Assembly (NCBI RefSeq): GCF_000212395.1
Contig: NC_015499.1
Location: 1,685,421-1,749,420 of the forward strand
Reading direction: 5' to 3'
Source: Thermodesulfobium narugense DSM 14796
GTDB taxonomy: Bacteria > Thermodesulfobiota > Thermodesulfobiia > Thermodesulfobiales > Thermodesulfobiaceae
DNA: 64,000 nucleotides
The position numbers and the translations under genes were made by a program. Numbering within the stretch: the first letter of the stretch is position 1; each line of letters opens with the position of its first letter. Of the stretch, positions 43,153 through 51,541 are shown piece after piece. The notes beneath the pieces are model-generated. The model did not search any database, had not been told where the DNA came from, and saw only the letters and a list, made by a program, of their open reading frames with translations.

Positions 43153-44394
43153 TTATCTTTCGAGAAAAGCCAGAACCTCAGCGTGAACTGTATTAGGAAA
43201 GAAATCAAAACCGTAAATCTTTTTTAAATCATACTTTTTCAATAAAAAGGAAAGATCTCTACCAAGAGTTATAGGATTACACGAAAGATAACAAATCTTT
43301 TTTGGCAAGTTTTTTAATAATTTATCTAAAAGTATTTTCTTAGCACCATCTCTAGGCGGATCAAGGATAACAACGTCAGATTCTTGCAAAATATCTTTAC
43401 TAATTGTTTCAGAGTTAGATAAAATAGGCACCACATTTTTTGCACCAAGCGCTTTTATATTCTTAATTGAATAAAGGTTCGAATTTCTAAAAGACTCTAT
43501 TAAAACTACCTTATCTGCTAGATCTCTTAGACTAAGTCCTATAGATCCAACTCCAGAATATAAATCTACTATTTTTCTCGCACTATTAATCTCGTTTCTA
43601 ATAATCTCTAATACCTTAGAAAAAAGTTCAATGTTGTTCTGAAAAAAACAATCATAACCATATTTAATCTTGGTTCCCAAAAGATCCTGCTCTAAAAATT
43701 CCTGACCAAATATTTGCCTACTATTTGCACCATCAATGACAAGGCCAGCCAAATTTTCAATTTTAGGTATTGTTAATATATCACTTTTATTGCTTAAATA
43801 AATTATCCCTAACACTAAACCATTTGTGTTATTTCTAAAAACAATTTTGTCTAGAGCTCTTTTATCTATATCTAAAGAGGTTATATAATCTAAAAGACTG
43901 TACGCAATATAATTTACTCTATCGTCTATTAGTTTGCATCCATTTTCAAGAATCACAAGATCCTTTGTCCCTCTCTTATAAAAAGCATAATTCAAATTAG
44001 AGTTAGTATTTTCAAATCTGTATTCGATCTTTGTTCTATAACCATATATATTTTTAGCCTTATAAAAAGAGCCAAGCTTGATCTGCTTTCTAATTGTTTG
44101 AAATAATCCTTCCTCAATAATGCCTTTTTTCAGTTCTATTTGATACTCATAGTCTATAGTCTGCCAGGGTGAGCAGCTTAGATAATGATTTTCTTTCGGA
44201 AGAATTCTAAACCTAGATGGCTCAATTATATTTACAAGCTCTGCTTCAATGTAGTCTTTCTTCTCCCTTACAAACCTTACCTCAGCGACCTCACCAGGCA
44301 AAACTCCATAACAGAATACTACTTTGCCGCAATTTCTCCCAAGAGCTCTGCCAGAGCTAACAATCTTTTCAAATTTTATAGGTAAAAACTGCAC
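43153..44394 (-). CDS. RumA/TrmA-family RNA (uracil-5-)-methyltransferase
   Basis: SAM-dependent 23S rRNA (or tRNA) m5U methyltransferase of the RlmD/RlmCD group. An N-terminal TRAM domain (about 1-55) is followed by a central domain and the catalytic domain with VDLYSGVGSIGLSL, VVILDPPRDGAKK and YLSCNPITLGRDL, where the Cys is the nucleophile. Two of the four Fe-S cysteines of E. coli RlmD are missing: the usual CGGC block reads LSCSPWQ. The GTG start overlaps the flhA stop by one base, tying it to the flagellar operon only by position. Confidence 0.88.
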   Translation of the reverse strand: MQFLPIKFEKIVSSGRALGRNCGKVVFCYGVLPGEVAEVRFVREKKDYIEAELVNIIEPSRFRILPKENHYLSCSPWQTIDYEYQIELKKGIIEEGLFQTIRKQIKLGSFYKAKNIYGYRTKIEYRFENTNSNLNYAFYKRGTKDLVILENGCKLIDDRVNYIAYSLLDYITSLDIDKRALDKIVFRNNTNGLVLGIIYLSNKSDILTIPKIENLAGLVIDGANSRQIFGQEFLEQDLLGTKIKYGYDCFFQNNIELFSKVLEIIRNEINSARKIVDLYSGVGSIGLSLRDLADKVVLIESFRNSNLYSIKNIKALGAKNVVPILSNSETISKDILQESDVVILDPPRDGAKKILLDKLLKNLPKKICYLSCNPITLGRDLSFLLKKYDLKKIYGFDFFPNTVHAEVLAFLER

Positions 44395-46421
44395 TATTTC
44401 CTAATTGTCCCAATAACTTTAAGTTTTACACCAGGATCAAGTTCCTCAAAAGACATTATTGGTATTCTTGGCAACGCCCTAAGCGTAAGCGCTCTAATGT
44501 GAGGTCTTATTCTAGAAGTAGTCAAAATTACAAACCTTTTGCCCTGAGATAAGGCTTCCTGTATTGACGTGGTAATACTGTTTACAACAGTTTGAGCAAA
44601 TTGATTATCAAGAACTTTATTTTCAGCTAAACTAGAATAAATTTCGCTTTCAAGATTGGCATCTATAACAATTGCACTAATTTCTCCAGGAGAATCCTCA
44701 TACATCTGAGTAATAGCTTTGCCCAACCTTTTTCTCACAGCTTCAGTAAGTGAGGTTACGTCTCTTAACTGTCTGGCATTATCAGCAAGAGCTTCAAAAA
44801 TTGTAACCATATCTCTAATAGATATACCCTCACTTAATAGAGCGTGCAAAATCTTCTGAACGTCTCCAATTGACAATAGTTCCGGAATTACCTCTTCAAC
44901 AAGTACCGGATGAGTAGACTTTAAATTCTCAATAAGTACGGAAGTTTCTTGCCTACCTAAGATTAAGACAGCATTAGCTTTTATAACTTCCGTCATATGA
45001 GTTACAATTACCGAAGATGGGTCAACTACAGTGTAACCTGATAGTTCAGCAACTTCTTTTTGTTCTAGGTCTATCCAAACTGCGTTGAGCCCAAAAACTG
45101 GCTCTTTAACTCTTATTCCACTTATAGTAATTTCTTGACCAGCTGGAGGCATAGCAAGTAGTTTATTTGGATAAGCATCTCCAAACGCTACAATATTACC
45201 CCTTATTTTAATCTGATACCTTGTAGAATTAAGTTGAAGATTATCCCTTACTCTAATTGGTGGGATAATGAAACCCATCTCTTCTGAAAGCTTTCTTCTA
45301 GTAAGAGCTAATCTGTGAAGGATCCCCTCTCCTCTACTTACGTCAGCTAGCTGAACCAGTGCATAACCCATTTCAAGTTCCAGTGTTTCAACTCTTAGAA
45401 TTGAGGGATCAATCTCTACAGGAGGAAGGGTAACTGGCGCTTCTACTTGAGTTTCCTCCTCAATAATTTCTTCCTTTTTAGCCCTTTGTATAAAGTAATA
45501 CCCTACAAAACCAAAGAAAAGGGCAAGTATGAAAAAGGGCAATTTTGGAAGTCCCGGAATCATTCCCATTATTAACATTATCAAGGCAGCAAAGAGAATA
45601 GCTGAAGGCTGAGCTACCAACTGAGTAAACGTATCAGTCCCCAAGCCATCCTTACTTGATGCCCTTGTTATTATTATTCCCGTAGAAGTAGACAAGAGAA
45701 GTGCCGGAATCTGAGAAACAAGTCCTTCTCCTACAGTCAGAAGCGTGTAAGTGCTAAGCGCCTGATCGATATTCATATTATGCTGTATTATACCTATAAT
45801 AAAACCACCTATTATGTTAATAAACATAATTACAATCGCAGATATAGCATCCCCTCTCACAAACTTTGATGCACCGTCCATACTACCATAAAAGTCCGCT
45901 TCTCTTTGGATATTTTTCCTTCTTTCCCTTGCTTGTTCTTCATTTATCAGGCCAGCATTAAGATCTGCATCGATACCCATCTGTTTCCCTGGCATAGAAT
46001 CCAATGTAAATCTTGCTGCTACTTCAGCCGTACGCGTAGCACCGCTTGTAATAACCAAATATTGAATAACTATAAGAATTAAAAATATAATAAGGCCAAC
46101 CACATAGTTTCCACCAACCACAAATGTCCCAAAAGAATTTATCACCTCGCCCGCAAAGGCATGCAGCAATATTAGTCTGGTAGCAGCTATCTCTAAAGAA
46201 ATTCTAAATATTGTCATTATCAAAATTAGTGTTGGAAAGACAGAAAAATCAAGAGGAGTCTTAACGCTTAGCGTTACCATAAGAGTAACGATCGAAAGTG
46301 AAATGTTAAGAGAAAGCAGAACGTCCATTAAGGTGGGGGGCAATGGAATCATCATGATTCCCAAAATTAGCATAATCAATCCTGCAAGAACAGTTTCAGT
46401 TCGAGAAAAGATTGCGCTCAT
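44394..46421 (-). CDS. flhA: flagellar type III export gate protein FlhA
   Basis: Membrane component of the flagellar export apparatus and receptor for chaperone-substrate complexes. The N-terminal half (about 1-310) holds eight TM helices and the FHIPEP-family signature region (RFTLDSMPGKQMGIDADLNA). The cytoplasmic half (about 340-675) has the usual YRIKIRGN-like and SSVIVTHMTEVIK blocks. Length 675 is normal. It directly follows fliJ with no gap; flhB, fliP, fliQ and fliR are not in the window. Confidence 0.96.
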   Translation of the reverse strand: MSAIFSRTETVLAGLIMLILGIMMIPLPPTLMDVLLSLNISLSIVTLMVTLSVKTPLDFSVFPTLILIMTIFRISLEIAATRLILLHAFAGEVINSFGTFVVGGNYVVGLIIFLILIVIQYLVITSGATRTAEVAARFTLDSMPGKQMGIDADLNAGLINEEQARERRKNIQREADFYGSMDGASKFVRGDAISAIVIMFINIIGGFIIGIIQHNMNIDQALSTYTLLTVGEGLVSQIPALLLSTSTGIIITRASSKDGLGTDTFTQLVAQPSAILFAALIMLIMGMIPGLPKLPFFILALFFGFVGYYFIQRAKKEEIIEEETQVEAPVTLPPVEIDPSILRVETLELEMGYALVQLADVSRGEGILHRLALTRRKLSEEMGFIIPPIRVRDNLQLNSTRYQIKIRGNIVAFGDAYPNKLLAMPPAGQEITISGIRVKEPVFGLNAVWIDLEQKEVAELSGYTVVDPSSVIVTHMTEVIKANAVLILGRQETSVLIENLKSTHPVLVEEVIPELLSIGDVQKILHALLSEGISIRDMVTIFEALADNARQLRDVTSLTEAVRKRLGKAITQMYEDSPGEISAIVIDANLESEIYSSLAENKVLDNQFAQTVVNSITTSIQEALSQGKRFVILTTSRIRPHIRALTLRALPRIPIMSFEELDPGVKLKVIGTIRK

Positions 46422-46874
46422 TTACTTCAGTTTCCGCTTTAACTCACTAATATTACTTGATATCTCATCAATATTGGTTTGATCTTCTTTAAAGTATTCT
46501 TTTAGATATAGCCGAAGGTGATGTTCTTTAATTTTTTCCATAATCTTTTTTTTCATGTCTTTGAGTAAAAAATCAGATTTATCCTCTTTTGCTTTTAAAT
46601 AAGCCGAATACAGTTCATCTCTCTTTGCTCTTAGAAGTTCTTCTAATATATATAGATTGTTCAATAAAACATTTATGTCATATACACTAAAGCCACTTTC
46701 TAAAGCGAAGTTTAATTCATTTCTCGCATTAAGAACTTTTTTAAGTACAAACTTATATTCATTTTCTTTGTCCATAAATTTCTTTAACGATCTTGAAAAG
46801 GCGTTAAGTGAGAGATCTCTTTCTATTTCTCTAAGTTTTTTTATCTTCTCAAATCTAAAAAGAAATTTTTTCAT
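46422..46874 (-). CDS. fliJ: flagellar export protein FliJ
   Basis: A 150-residue, highly charged, almost entirely alpha-helical coiled-coil protein that opens MKKFLFRFEKIKKLREIERD, typical of FliJ, the stalk-like chaperone of the FliI ATPase ring. Assignment rests on this opening, the composition and the place after fliG. Its usual upstream partners fliH and fliI are absent here: its ATG touches the fliG stop. Confidence 0.8.
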   Translation of the reverse strand: MKKFLFRFEKIKKLREIERDLSLNAFSRSLKKFMDKENEYKFVLKKVLNARNELNFALESGFSVYDINVLLNNLYILEELLRAKRDELYSAYLKAKEDKSDFLLKDMKKKIMEKIKEHHLRLYLKEYFKEDQTNIDEISSNISELKRKLK

Positions 46875-47881
46875 TAGTAGACAATCTCATCTTCTCCGCC
46901 ACGCGAGATGACTATCGTGCCAGCTTCTTCAAGTCTCCTAATTATTGCTACAACTTTACTTTGTGCTTCTTCTACCTGCTTTAATCTAACAGGCCCCATA
47001 TATTCCAACTCCTCTTTTAACATCTGCGCAGCTCTTTGTGAAAGATTTTTCAAAATTCTCTCCTTTACCTCTTCAGAACTACCCTTTAGAGCAACGCTAA
47101 GATCCTTAGAATCAACCTCCCTTAAAACAACCTGTATCGAACGGTCGTCAAGATTTACAATATCATCAAAAGTAAACATCAATTTTCTTACATTTTCAGC
47201 CAATTCTGGGTCCTTTTCATCTAATGCCTCTAAAACTGATTTTTCAACGGCCCTACCAGATCTGGAAAGAATCTGTGCCAAAGTCTGAATCCCTCCAACT
47301 TCTGTAAAATCCTGACTAACAATAGTAGAAAGTTTTCTTTCAAGCACGCTCTCAACTTCACGTATGATATCTGGCGAAGTTCTATCCATTGTTGCCAATC
47401 TAAAAGATACGTCGGATTGAATAGCAGGAGGTAATTCGCTTAGGATCGTCCCTGCCTGTTCTGGCTTTAGATGAGCAAGGACAAGTGCAATTGTTTGTGG
47501 ATGCTCGTTTTGAAGAAAGTTCAAAAGCTGTCTTGCATCAGCTTTTCTTGCGATCTCAAAGGGCCTTACCTGAAGCGAAGAAGAAAGTCTGGTCAAAATT
47601 TCTTGAGCCTTTTCTGGACCAAACGCCTTTTCGAGAAGTTCCTTAGCGTAGTTTACCCCTCCTCTTGCAGCAATCTCTTTGGCATACATAGTCTGAAATG
47701 CCTCTTCCAAAACTTCATCCACTTCACTGGTATCTATCTTTCCAAGACCTGCAATCTCAAGAGTCAAAAGCTCAACATCTTCATCAGAAAGATGTTTTAA
47801 GACGTTAGCTGCCTCATTTGGGCCAAGTTGCAAAAGAAGCGCAGCAGCCTTCTGTCTATTCGTAAAACGTTGACCTTTCAT
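46874..47881 (-). CDS. fliG: flagellar motor switch protein FliG
   Basis: C-ring rotor protein that contacts FliF and the stator. Three armadillo-like domains are visible. FliG hallmarks are RQKAAALLLQLGPNEAANVLKHL, NEHPQTIALVLAHLKPEQAG (with the EHPQT motif) and MFTFDDIVNLDDRSIQVVLREV, plus charged torque residues in the C-terminal helix. Length 335 is normal. It starts one base from the end of fliF, the usual gene order. Confidence 0.96.
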   Translation of the reverse strand: MKGQRFTNRQKAAALLLQLGPNEAANVLKHLSDEDVELLTLEIAGLGKIDTSEVDEVLEEAFQTMYAKEIAARGGVNYAKELLEKAFGPEKAQEILTRLSSSLQVRPFEIARKADARQLLNFLQNEHPQTIALVLAHLKPEQAGTILSELPPAIQSDVSFRLATMDRTSPDIIREVESVLERKLSTIVSQDFTEVGGIQTLAQILSRSGRAVEKSVLEALDEKDPELAENVRKLMFTFDDIVNLDDRSIQVVLREVDSKDLSVALKGSSEEVKERILKNLSQRAAQMLKEELEYMGPVRLKQVEEAQSKVVAIIRRLEEAGTIVISRGGEDEIVY

Positions 47882-49429
47882 TTATTCCTCTCTTAACCAA
47901 GTCTTTATGAGGTTAGCAACCTCTGATGGTTTTTCTTTCGCAAGCCTTTCAACCTCATCTCTTGCCTTTTTTCTTGCTAACTCTTCAGGAGTAAGAGGTT
48001 TTTCATGGATAATTCCTTCAGCTCCTACCGTCGCATCAAGAATTTGTGCACCTCTTTGCTCCTGACTCTTTTTCAAAGAAGCTATAGTTCTTCTTAAAAA
48101 TATAATTGCTATTATAGCAGCAATAACTATCGCAACCCACATAGCAATGCTTTTTATAGTATCCATCAGTTGTGCTTGTTGCATTGCCTGAAGCTCTTTT
48201 TGTTGATATGTCCTGTCAAAGGGCATTGCCTGGACGTCCACGCTATCACCTCTTTGAGGCAATATGCCCGCAGCGTTAGACACTGCCGCAGTTAGTGCCT
48301 GAAGATTTACAGTTTGAGGCGTTCCGTCAACAATTACCGAAACAGTCAGCCTTTTAATATCCCCTGATGGATTCTTTATCATTTCCTCCTGCTTGTTTAC
48401 GTCATAATTTGTAATCTCCTCTGTTTTTCTGCTCGATGATGAAGAGGTTGGAGCTGGAGTCTGATACGAAGGTATGCCTTGAGGAACTGTTGCTGAAGGT
48501 GTTTGAGGTGTAGTGTTTTGACTTTTCGAAGTATCAGTAGTAACTTTGCTGGATATAACAATTCCATTTTGGCCTACTACAGGTGAATAAGTTATTTTCT
48601 TAACCTCCGAAGAGGCCAAATTCAATTCAGCAGAAACCCTAACTACAGATTTCCCAGGACCAAGCATTGTATCCAGCATTGTTTGTATTTTTCTCTGAAC
48701 TTCGCTCTCATATTTTCTTTTTATGTCAAACTCTCTTTGAGAAAGTCCAGATTTATTAAAATTAAGATCTGCTGAAAGAAGTTCTCCCCTTGTATCCATA
48801 ATAGTTACGTTTTCCGGTTTTAATCCTTCAACGGCTCTCGAAACTAAAAAAGCTATAGCTTCAGTCTCCTTTTCAGAAATACTCTGGCCTGGTTTTAGAT
48901 TTAACATAACTGAAGCAGAGGCAGGTATGTCTTGAGAAACAAAAACTCCAGTTTTAGGCAGTACAATATGAACTCTCGCACCTTCTACGCCGTTTATCTG
49001 AGAAATAGTTCTCGCAAGCTCGCCTTGAAGCGCCCTGACATAATCAACTCTTTGAGTAAAATCTGTAGTAAAAAGGTTGTTCTTGTCAAATATCTCAAAG
49101 CCAACCCCAGAACCTTCTGGAAGGCCCTGAGCAGCCAAAGAAAGCCTTAGCTCATAAACCTTATCCTTGGGCACCAAAATAGTTGTCCCAGAATCTTTTA
49201 ATTCGTATGGAATCTTCTGCTCTTTAAGCTTCGCTACAATAGCTGCCCCATCACTTGAGGAAAGATGAGTAAAAAGCGGCGCCATCTGAGGCTTAAAAAG
49301 GAACAAAGAACCAAATACAAATAAAATAAAGACAAGAGATACCCCTGATAAAAGCAAAAAGCGCCTCGTTGGTGACAGCGCCAAAAACCTATCACGCAAG
49401 CTAAAAAAGAGCGCGCGAACTCTATCCAT
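47882..49429 (-). CDS. fliF: flagellar MS-ring protein FliF
   Basis: Forms the MS ring in the inner membrane. TM segments lie at about 23-43 and 437-460. YscJ-like ring-building motifs lie between them (LSSSDGAAIVAKLKEQKIPY, FTQRVDYVRALQGELARTI, GARVHIVLPK). A Ser/Thr/Pro-rich loop (about 295-335) replaces the beta-collar variable part. The C-terminal tail VANLIKTWLREE is the FliG-binding helix. It follows fliE by 4 bases. Confidence 0.96.
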   Translation of the reverse strand: MDRVRALFFSLRDRFLALSPTRRFLLLSGVSLVFILFVFGSLFLFKPQMAPLFTHLSSSDGAAIVAKLKEQKIPYELKDSGTTILVPKDKVYELRLSLAAQGLPEGSGVGFEIFDKNNLFTTDFTQRVDYVRALQGELARTISQINGVEGARVHIVLPKTGVFVSQDIPASASVMLNLKPGQSISEKETEAIAFLVSRAVEGLKPENVTIMDTRGELLSADLNFNKSGLSQREFDIKRKYESEVQRKIQTMLDTMLGPGKSVVRVSAELNLASSEVKKITYSPVVGQNGIVISSKVTTDTSKSQNTTPQTPSATVPQGIPSYQTPAPTSSSSSRKTEEITNYDVNKQEEMIKNPSGDIKRLTVSVIVDGTPQTVNLQALTAAVSNAAGILPQRGDSVDVQAMPFDRTYQQKELQAMQQAQLMDTIKSIAMWVAIVIAAIIAIIFLRRTIASLKKSQEQRGAQILDATVGAEGIIHEKPLTPEELARKKARDEVERLAKEKPSEVANLIKTWLREE

Positions 49430-49433
49430 AATT

Positions 49434-49718
49434 TTATGTAATTATTCTAGACAGATCCTGATATGCCCCTATAAGCTCGCTTCTCACGCTCATTAAAAGT
49501 TGCATAGAAAGAACTGCGTCCTCTTGTTTTATAAGAGCCGTGGGAAGATCGATTTTGCCTGCTGCAAGCTGTTCCGCAGCACGATCCCCTTCTTTAAGAG
49601 ATGAATTTACATTTCCCAAAAAATCCATCAAGGCATCCTTGAAGTTTGAAGTAGGCTCAGATTTCCCTGTTAAATTAATTGGCGTTATATTTGGGTTAAT
49701 AGGTTCTACAGGCTTCAT
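49434..49718 (-). CDS. fliE: flagellar hook-basal body complex protein FliE
   Basis: A 94-residue rod adaptor between MS ring and rod. FKDALMDFLGNVNSSLKEGD and the C-terminal TALIKQEDAVLSMQLLMSVRSELIGAYQDLSRI are typical. The start overlaps the flgC stop by 4 bases. Order flgC-fliE-fliF-fliG is the common one. Confidence 0.93.
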   Translation of the reverse strand: MKPVEPINPNITPINLTGKSEPTSNFKDALMDFLGNVNSSLKEGDRAAEQLAAGKIDLPTALIKQEDAVLSMQLLMSVRSELIGAYQDLSRIIT

Positions 49719-50119
49719 TTCAGTTCATCCAGAGTTTGACCTATCATGGATTTAGTAGCGCTAACAACGTTAAGATCTGCCTCATAAGATCGAGAAGCAT
49801 TAATCAAAGATACCATTTCACGAATGGGATTAACGTTTGGGTATTCGACATATCCATCAGCGTTTGCCTCAGGGTTACCAGGGTCATAAACCATTCTAGG
49901 TGGCGAATTATCGCTTATAATACCCGCTACCTTTACTCCAAGGAAACTGCCATCTTTTCCCGTAGATTCCTGTAATTCTACTATTTGCCTTTTAAATATC
50001 TGGCCGTTTTTGTCCTTCACGTTGCTATATGCATTTGCAAGGTTATTTGCAGCCACATCCATCTTTAGCCTTTGAGCTGTCAACCCTGAACCTGCAATCT
50101 CCAAAGTTCTTAAGAACAC
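49715..50119 (-). CDS. flgC: flagellar basal-body rod protein FlgC
   Basis: Proximal rod protein of 134 residues: FLRTLEIAGSGLTAQRLKMD and the D0 motif VAANNLANAYS at the N-terminus, and the closing MVSLINASRSYEADLNVV segment. I place the start at GTG 50119, which follows AAAGGGAGTG; a longer frame to 50167 would add an unconserved stretch. flgB, its near-universal upstream partner, is missing: the next gene upstream is fliW. Confidence 0.93.
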   Translation of the reverse strand: MFLRTLEIAGSGLTAQRLKMDVAANNLANAYSNVKDKNGQIFKRQIVELQESTGKDGSFLGVKVAGIISDNSPPRMVYDPGNPEANADGYVEYPNVNPIREMVSLINASRSYEADLNVVSATKSMIGQTLDELK

Positions 50120-50193
50120 AAAAATCACTCCCTTTAACAGGATATAACTCTTGTAAATATTATACACAAAAAAGTTAATTTAATCAGTTTAAA

Positions 50194-50616
50194 TTAACTA
50201 CTGCTCTTTGTCGCTAAAAACAGCGGCTCTTCAACAGAATAGGAAGACTTATCCATTATGATTTGGATTCCAACTTTGTTCTTCTTGTTGATAACAAGCG
50301 GAGCTAGCAGGTTGACAGTAGAATCCTGAACAGGATTTTTCATATTTACTATACAAAGAACTATAGCATCTTCTTCCTTTTCAAGATTTATTGCATCAGC
50401 ATCATATTTTTCTATAACAACGTCATAATCTTTAAACACGCTAAAAGCATCAACAACTATAAATCTCAAATTAGAAGAGATCTCTTGCAAATAAGCTAAA
50501 GGCATTGACTTATCTGGGATCGATATCTTAAAATTCTTTTCCCCTTCAAAACCGTATACCCCCCGTGGGAATTTTATAATTCCTGTCTCATTATTAATCT
50601 CATCTTTTTTTTGCAT
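50194..50616 (-). CDS. fliW: flagellar assembly factor FliW
   Basis: A 140-residue FliW protein, which in Bacillus binds flagellin and the translation repressor CsrA to adjust flagellin synthesis. GIIKFPRGVYGFEGEKNFKI, PLAYLQEISSNLRFIVVDAF and the late NLLAPLVINKKNKVGIQIIM are the family blocks. It follows flgL, a frequent arrangement, but the usual neighbour csrA is not found here. Confidence 0.93.
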   Translation of the reverse strand: MQKKDEINNETGIIKFPRGVYGFEGEKNFKISIPDKSMPLAYLQEISSNLRFIVVDAFSVFKDYDVVIEKYDADAINLEKEEDAIVLCIVNMKNPVQDSTVNLLAPLVINKKNKVGIQIIMDKSSYSVEEPLFLATKSSS

Positions 50617-50649
50617 TATATCCTCTTTTAGCGATAAATTTTTAAAAAA

Positions 50650-51525
50650 TTACTGTAAGTAATTTACAAGCGATTGAGGCAGTATTTGGGCTCCAACTTT
50701 TAATGCTGCCTGATATGCAGTTTGTCGTGTAGCATAATCCGTAACTACAGTTGGAAAATCTACATCCTGATAATTAGCAAGAATGGAGTTGTAGTTTGTA
50801 AGGGCGTTAGAATAATAATTAGACAAATACTGCATCATATTTTGTCTAGAACCCACAATTGATTGAAGATCGTTTACTGTTTTAATAGCATTTTGTATGT
50901 CAGAAACAGTATTTGATATGGTTACTTGATTTCCCGACTTAAGCGCCAATTGAAGGTTATCAAGGGCTTTAAAAATAGGGAGCAATTGAGTGCCATCAAT
51001 ATTTACTGTAGTAGTTGCGCCAGGTTCTACAGAATAATTTATAGAAGCTGAATCGCCTAAATAAACGACGTTGCCATTCGAATCCAGAGAAAAAGGAGCG
51101 CTAGAACTTTTAGAACCTGCAAATATATATGTATTCCCAACAGATGTATTAGCCACAGAAAGAAGTGACTGCTTTAACGCTTCCACGCTTTTTTCCAAAG
51201 AAGCCAGAGAATCTTGATTGGTTACGTTTGCACCCTGAAGAGCAATAGTATTAGCATTATTAAGAATTGTAGAAATAGAAGTAAGGGCAGAATCAGTTGA
51301 GTTCAAAATAGATTGACCTGCAGTAATGTTGTTCTGGTAGTTATTTATTCCATTAATCTTTTCTTTAAAGCTCATAATGTAGTTATTGGAAACGGGATTG
51401 TCCTGAGGAAGCTGAATTGCATTCCCAGAAGAAAGTTCATAAGAATCTTTTGCAATAGAAATCAACTGGTTATTTAAATCAGAATTAAACTGATTGATCA
51501 TCATATTCATAGTTACTCTAGACAT
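50650..51525 (-). CDS. flgL: flagellar hook-filament junction protein FlgL (HAP3)
   Basis: Flagellin-like junction protein of 291 residues with helical D0/D1 ends: the N-terminal VTMNMMINQFNSDLNNQL and IQLPQDNPVSNNYIMSFK, and the C-terminal DVDFPTVVTDYATRQTAYQAALKVGAQI. It lies 16 bases after flgK, as usual. Confidence 0.93.
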   Translation of the reverse strand: MSRVTMNMMINQFNSDLNNQLISIAKDSYELSSGNAIQLPQDNPVSNNYIMSFKEKINGINNYQNNITAGQSILNSTDSALTSISTILNNANTIALQGANVTNQDSLASLEKSVEALKQSLLSVANTSVGNTYIFAGSKSSSAPFSLDSNGNVVYLGDSASINYSVEPGATTTVNIDGTQLLPIFKALDNLQLALKSGNQVTISNTVSDIQNAIKTVNDLQSIVGSRQNMMQYLSNYYSNALTNYNSILANYQDVDFPTVVTDYATRQTAYQAALKVGAQILPQSLVNYLQ

Positions 51526-51541
51526 ATTCTATCCTCCAATT

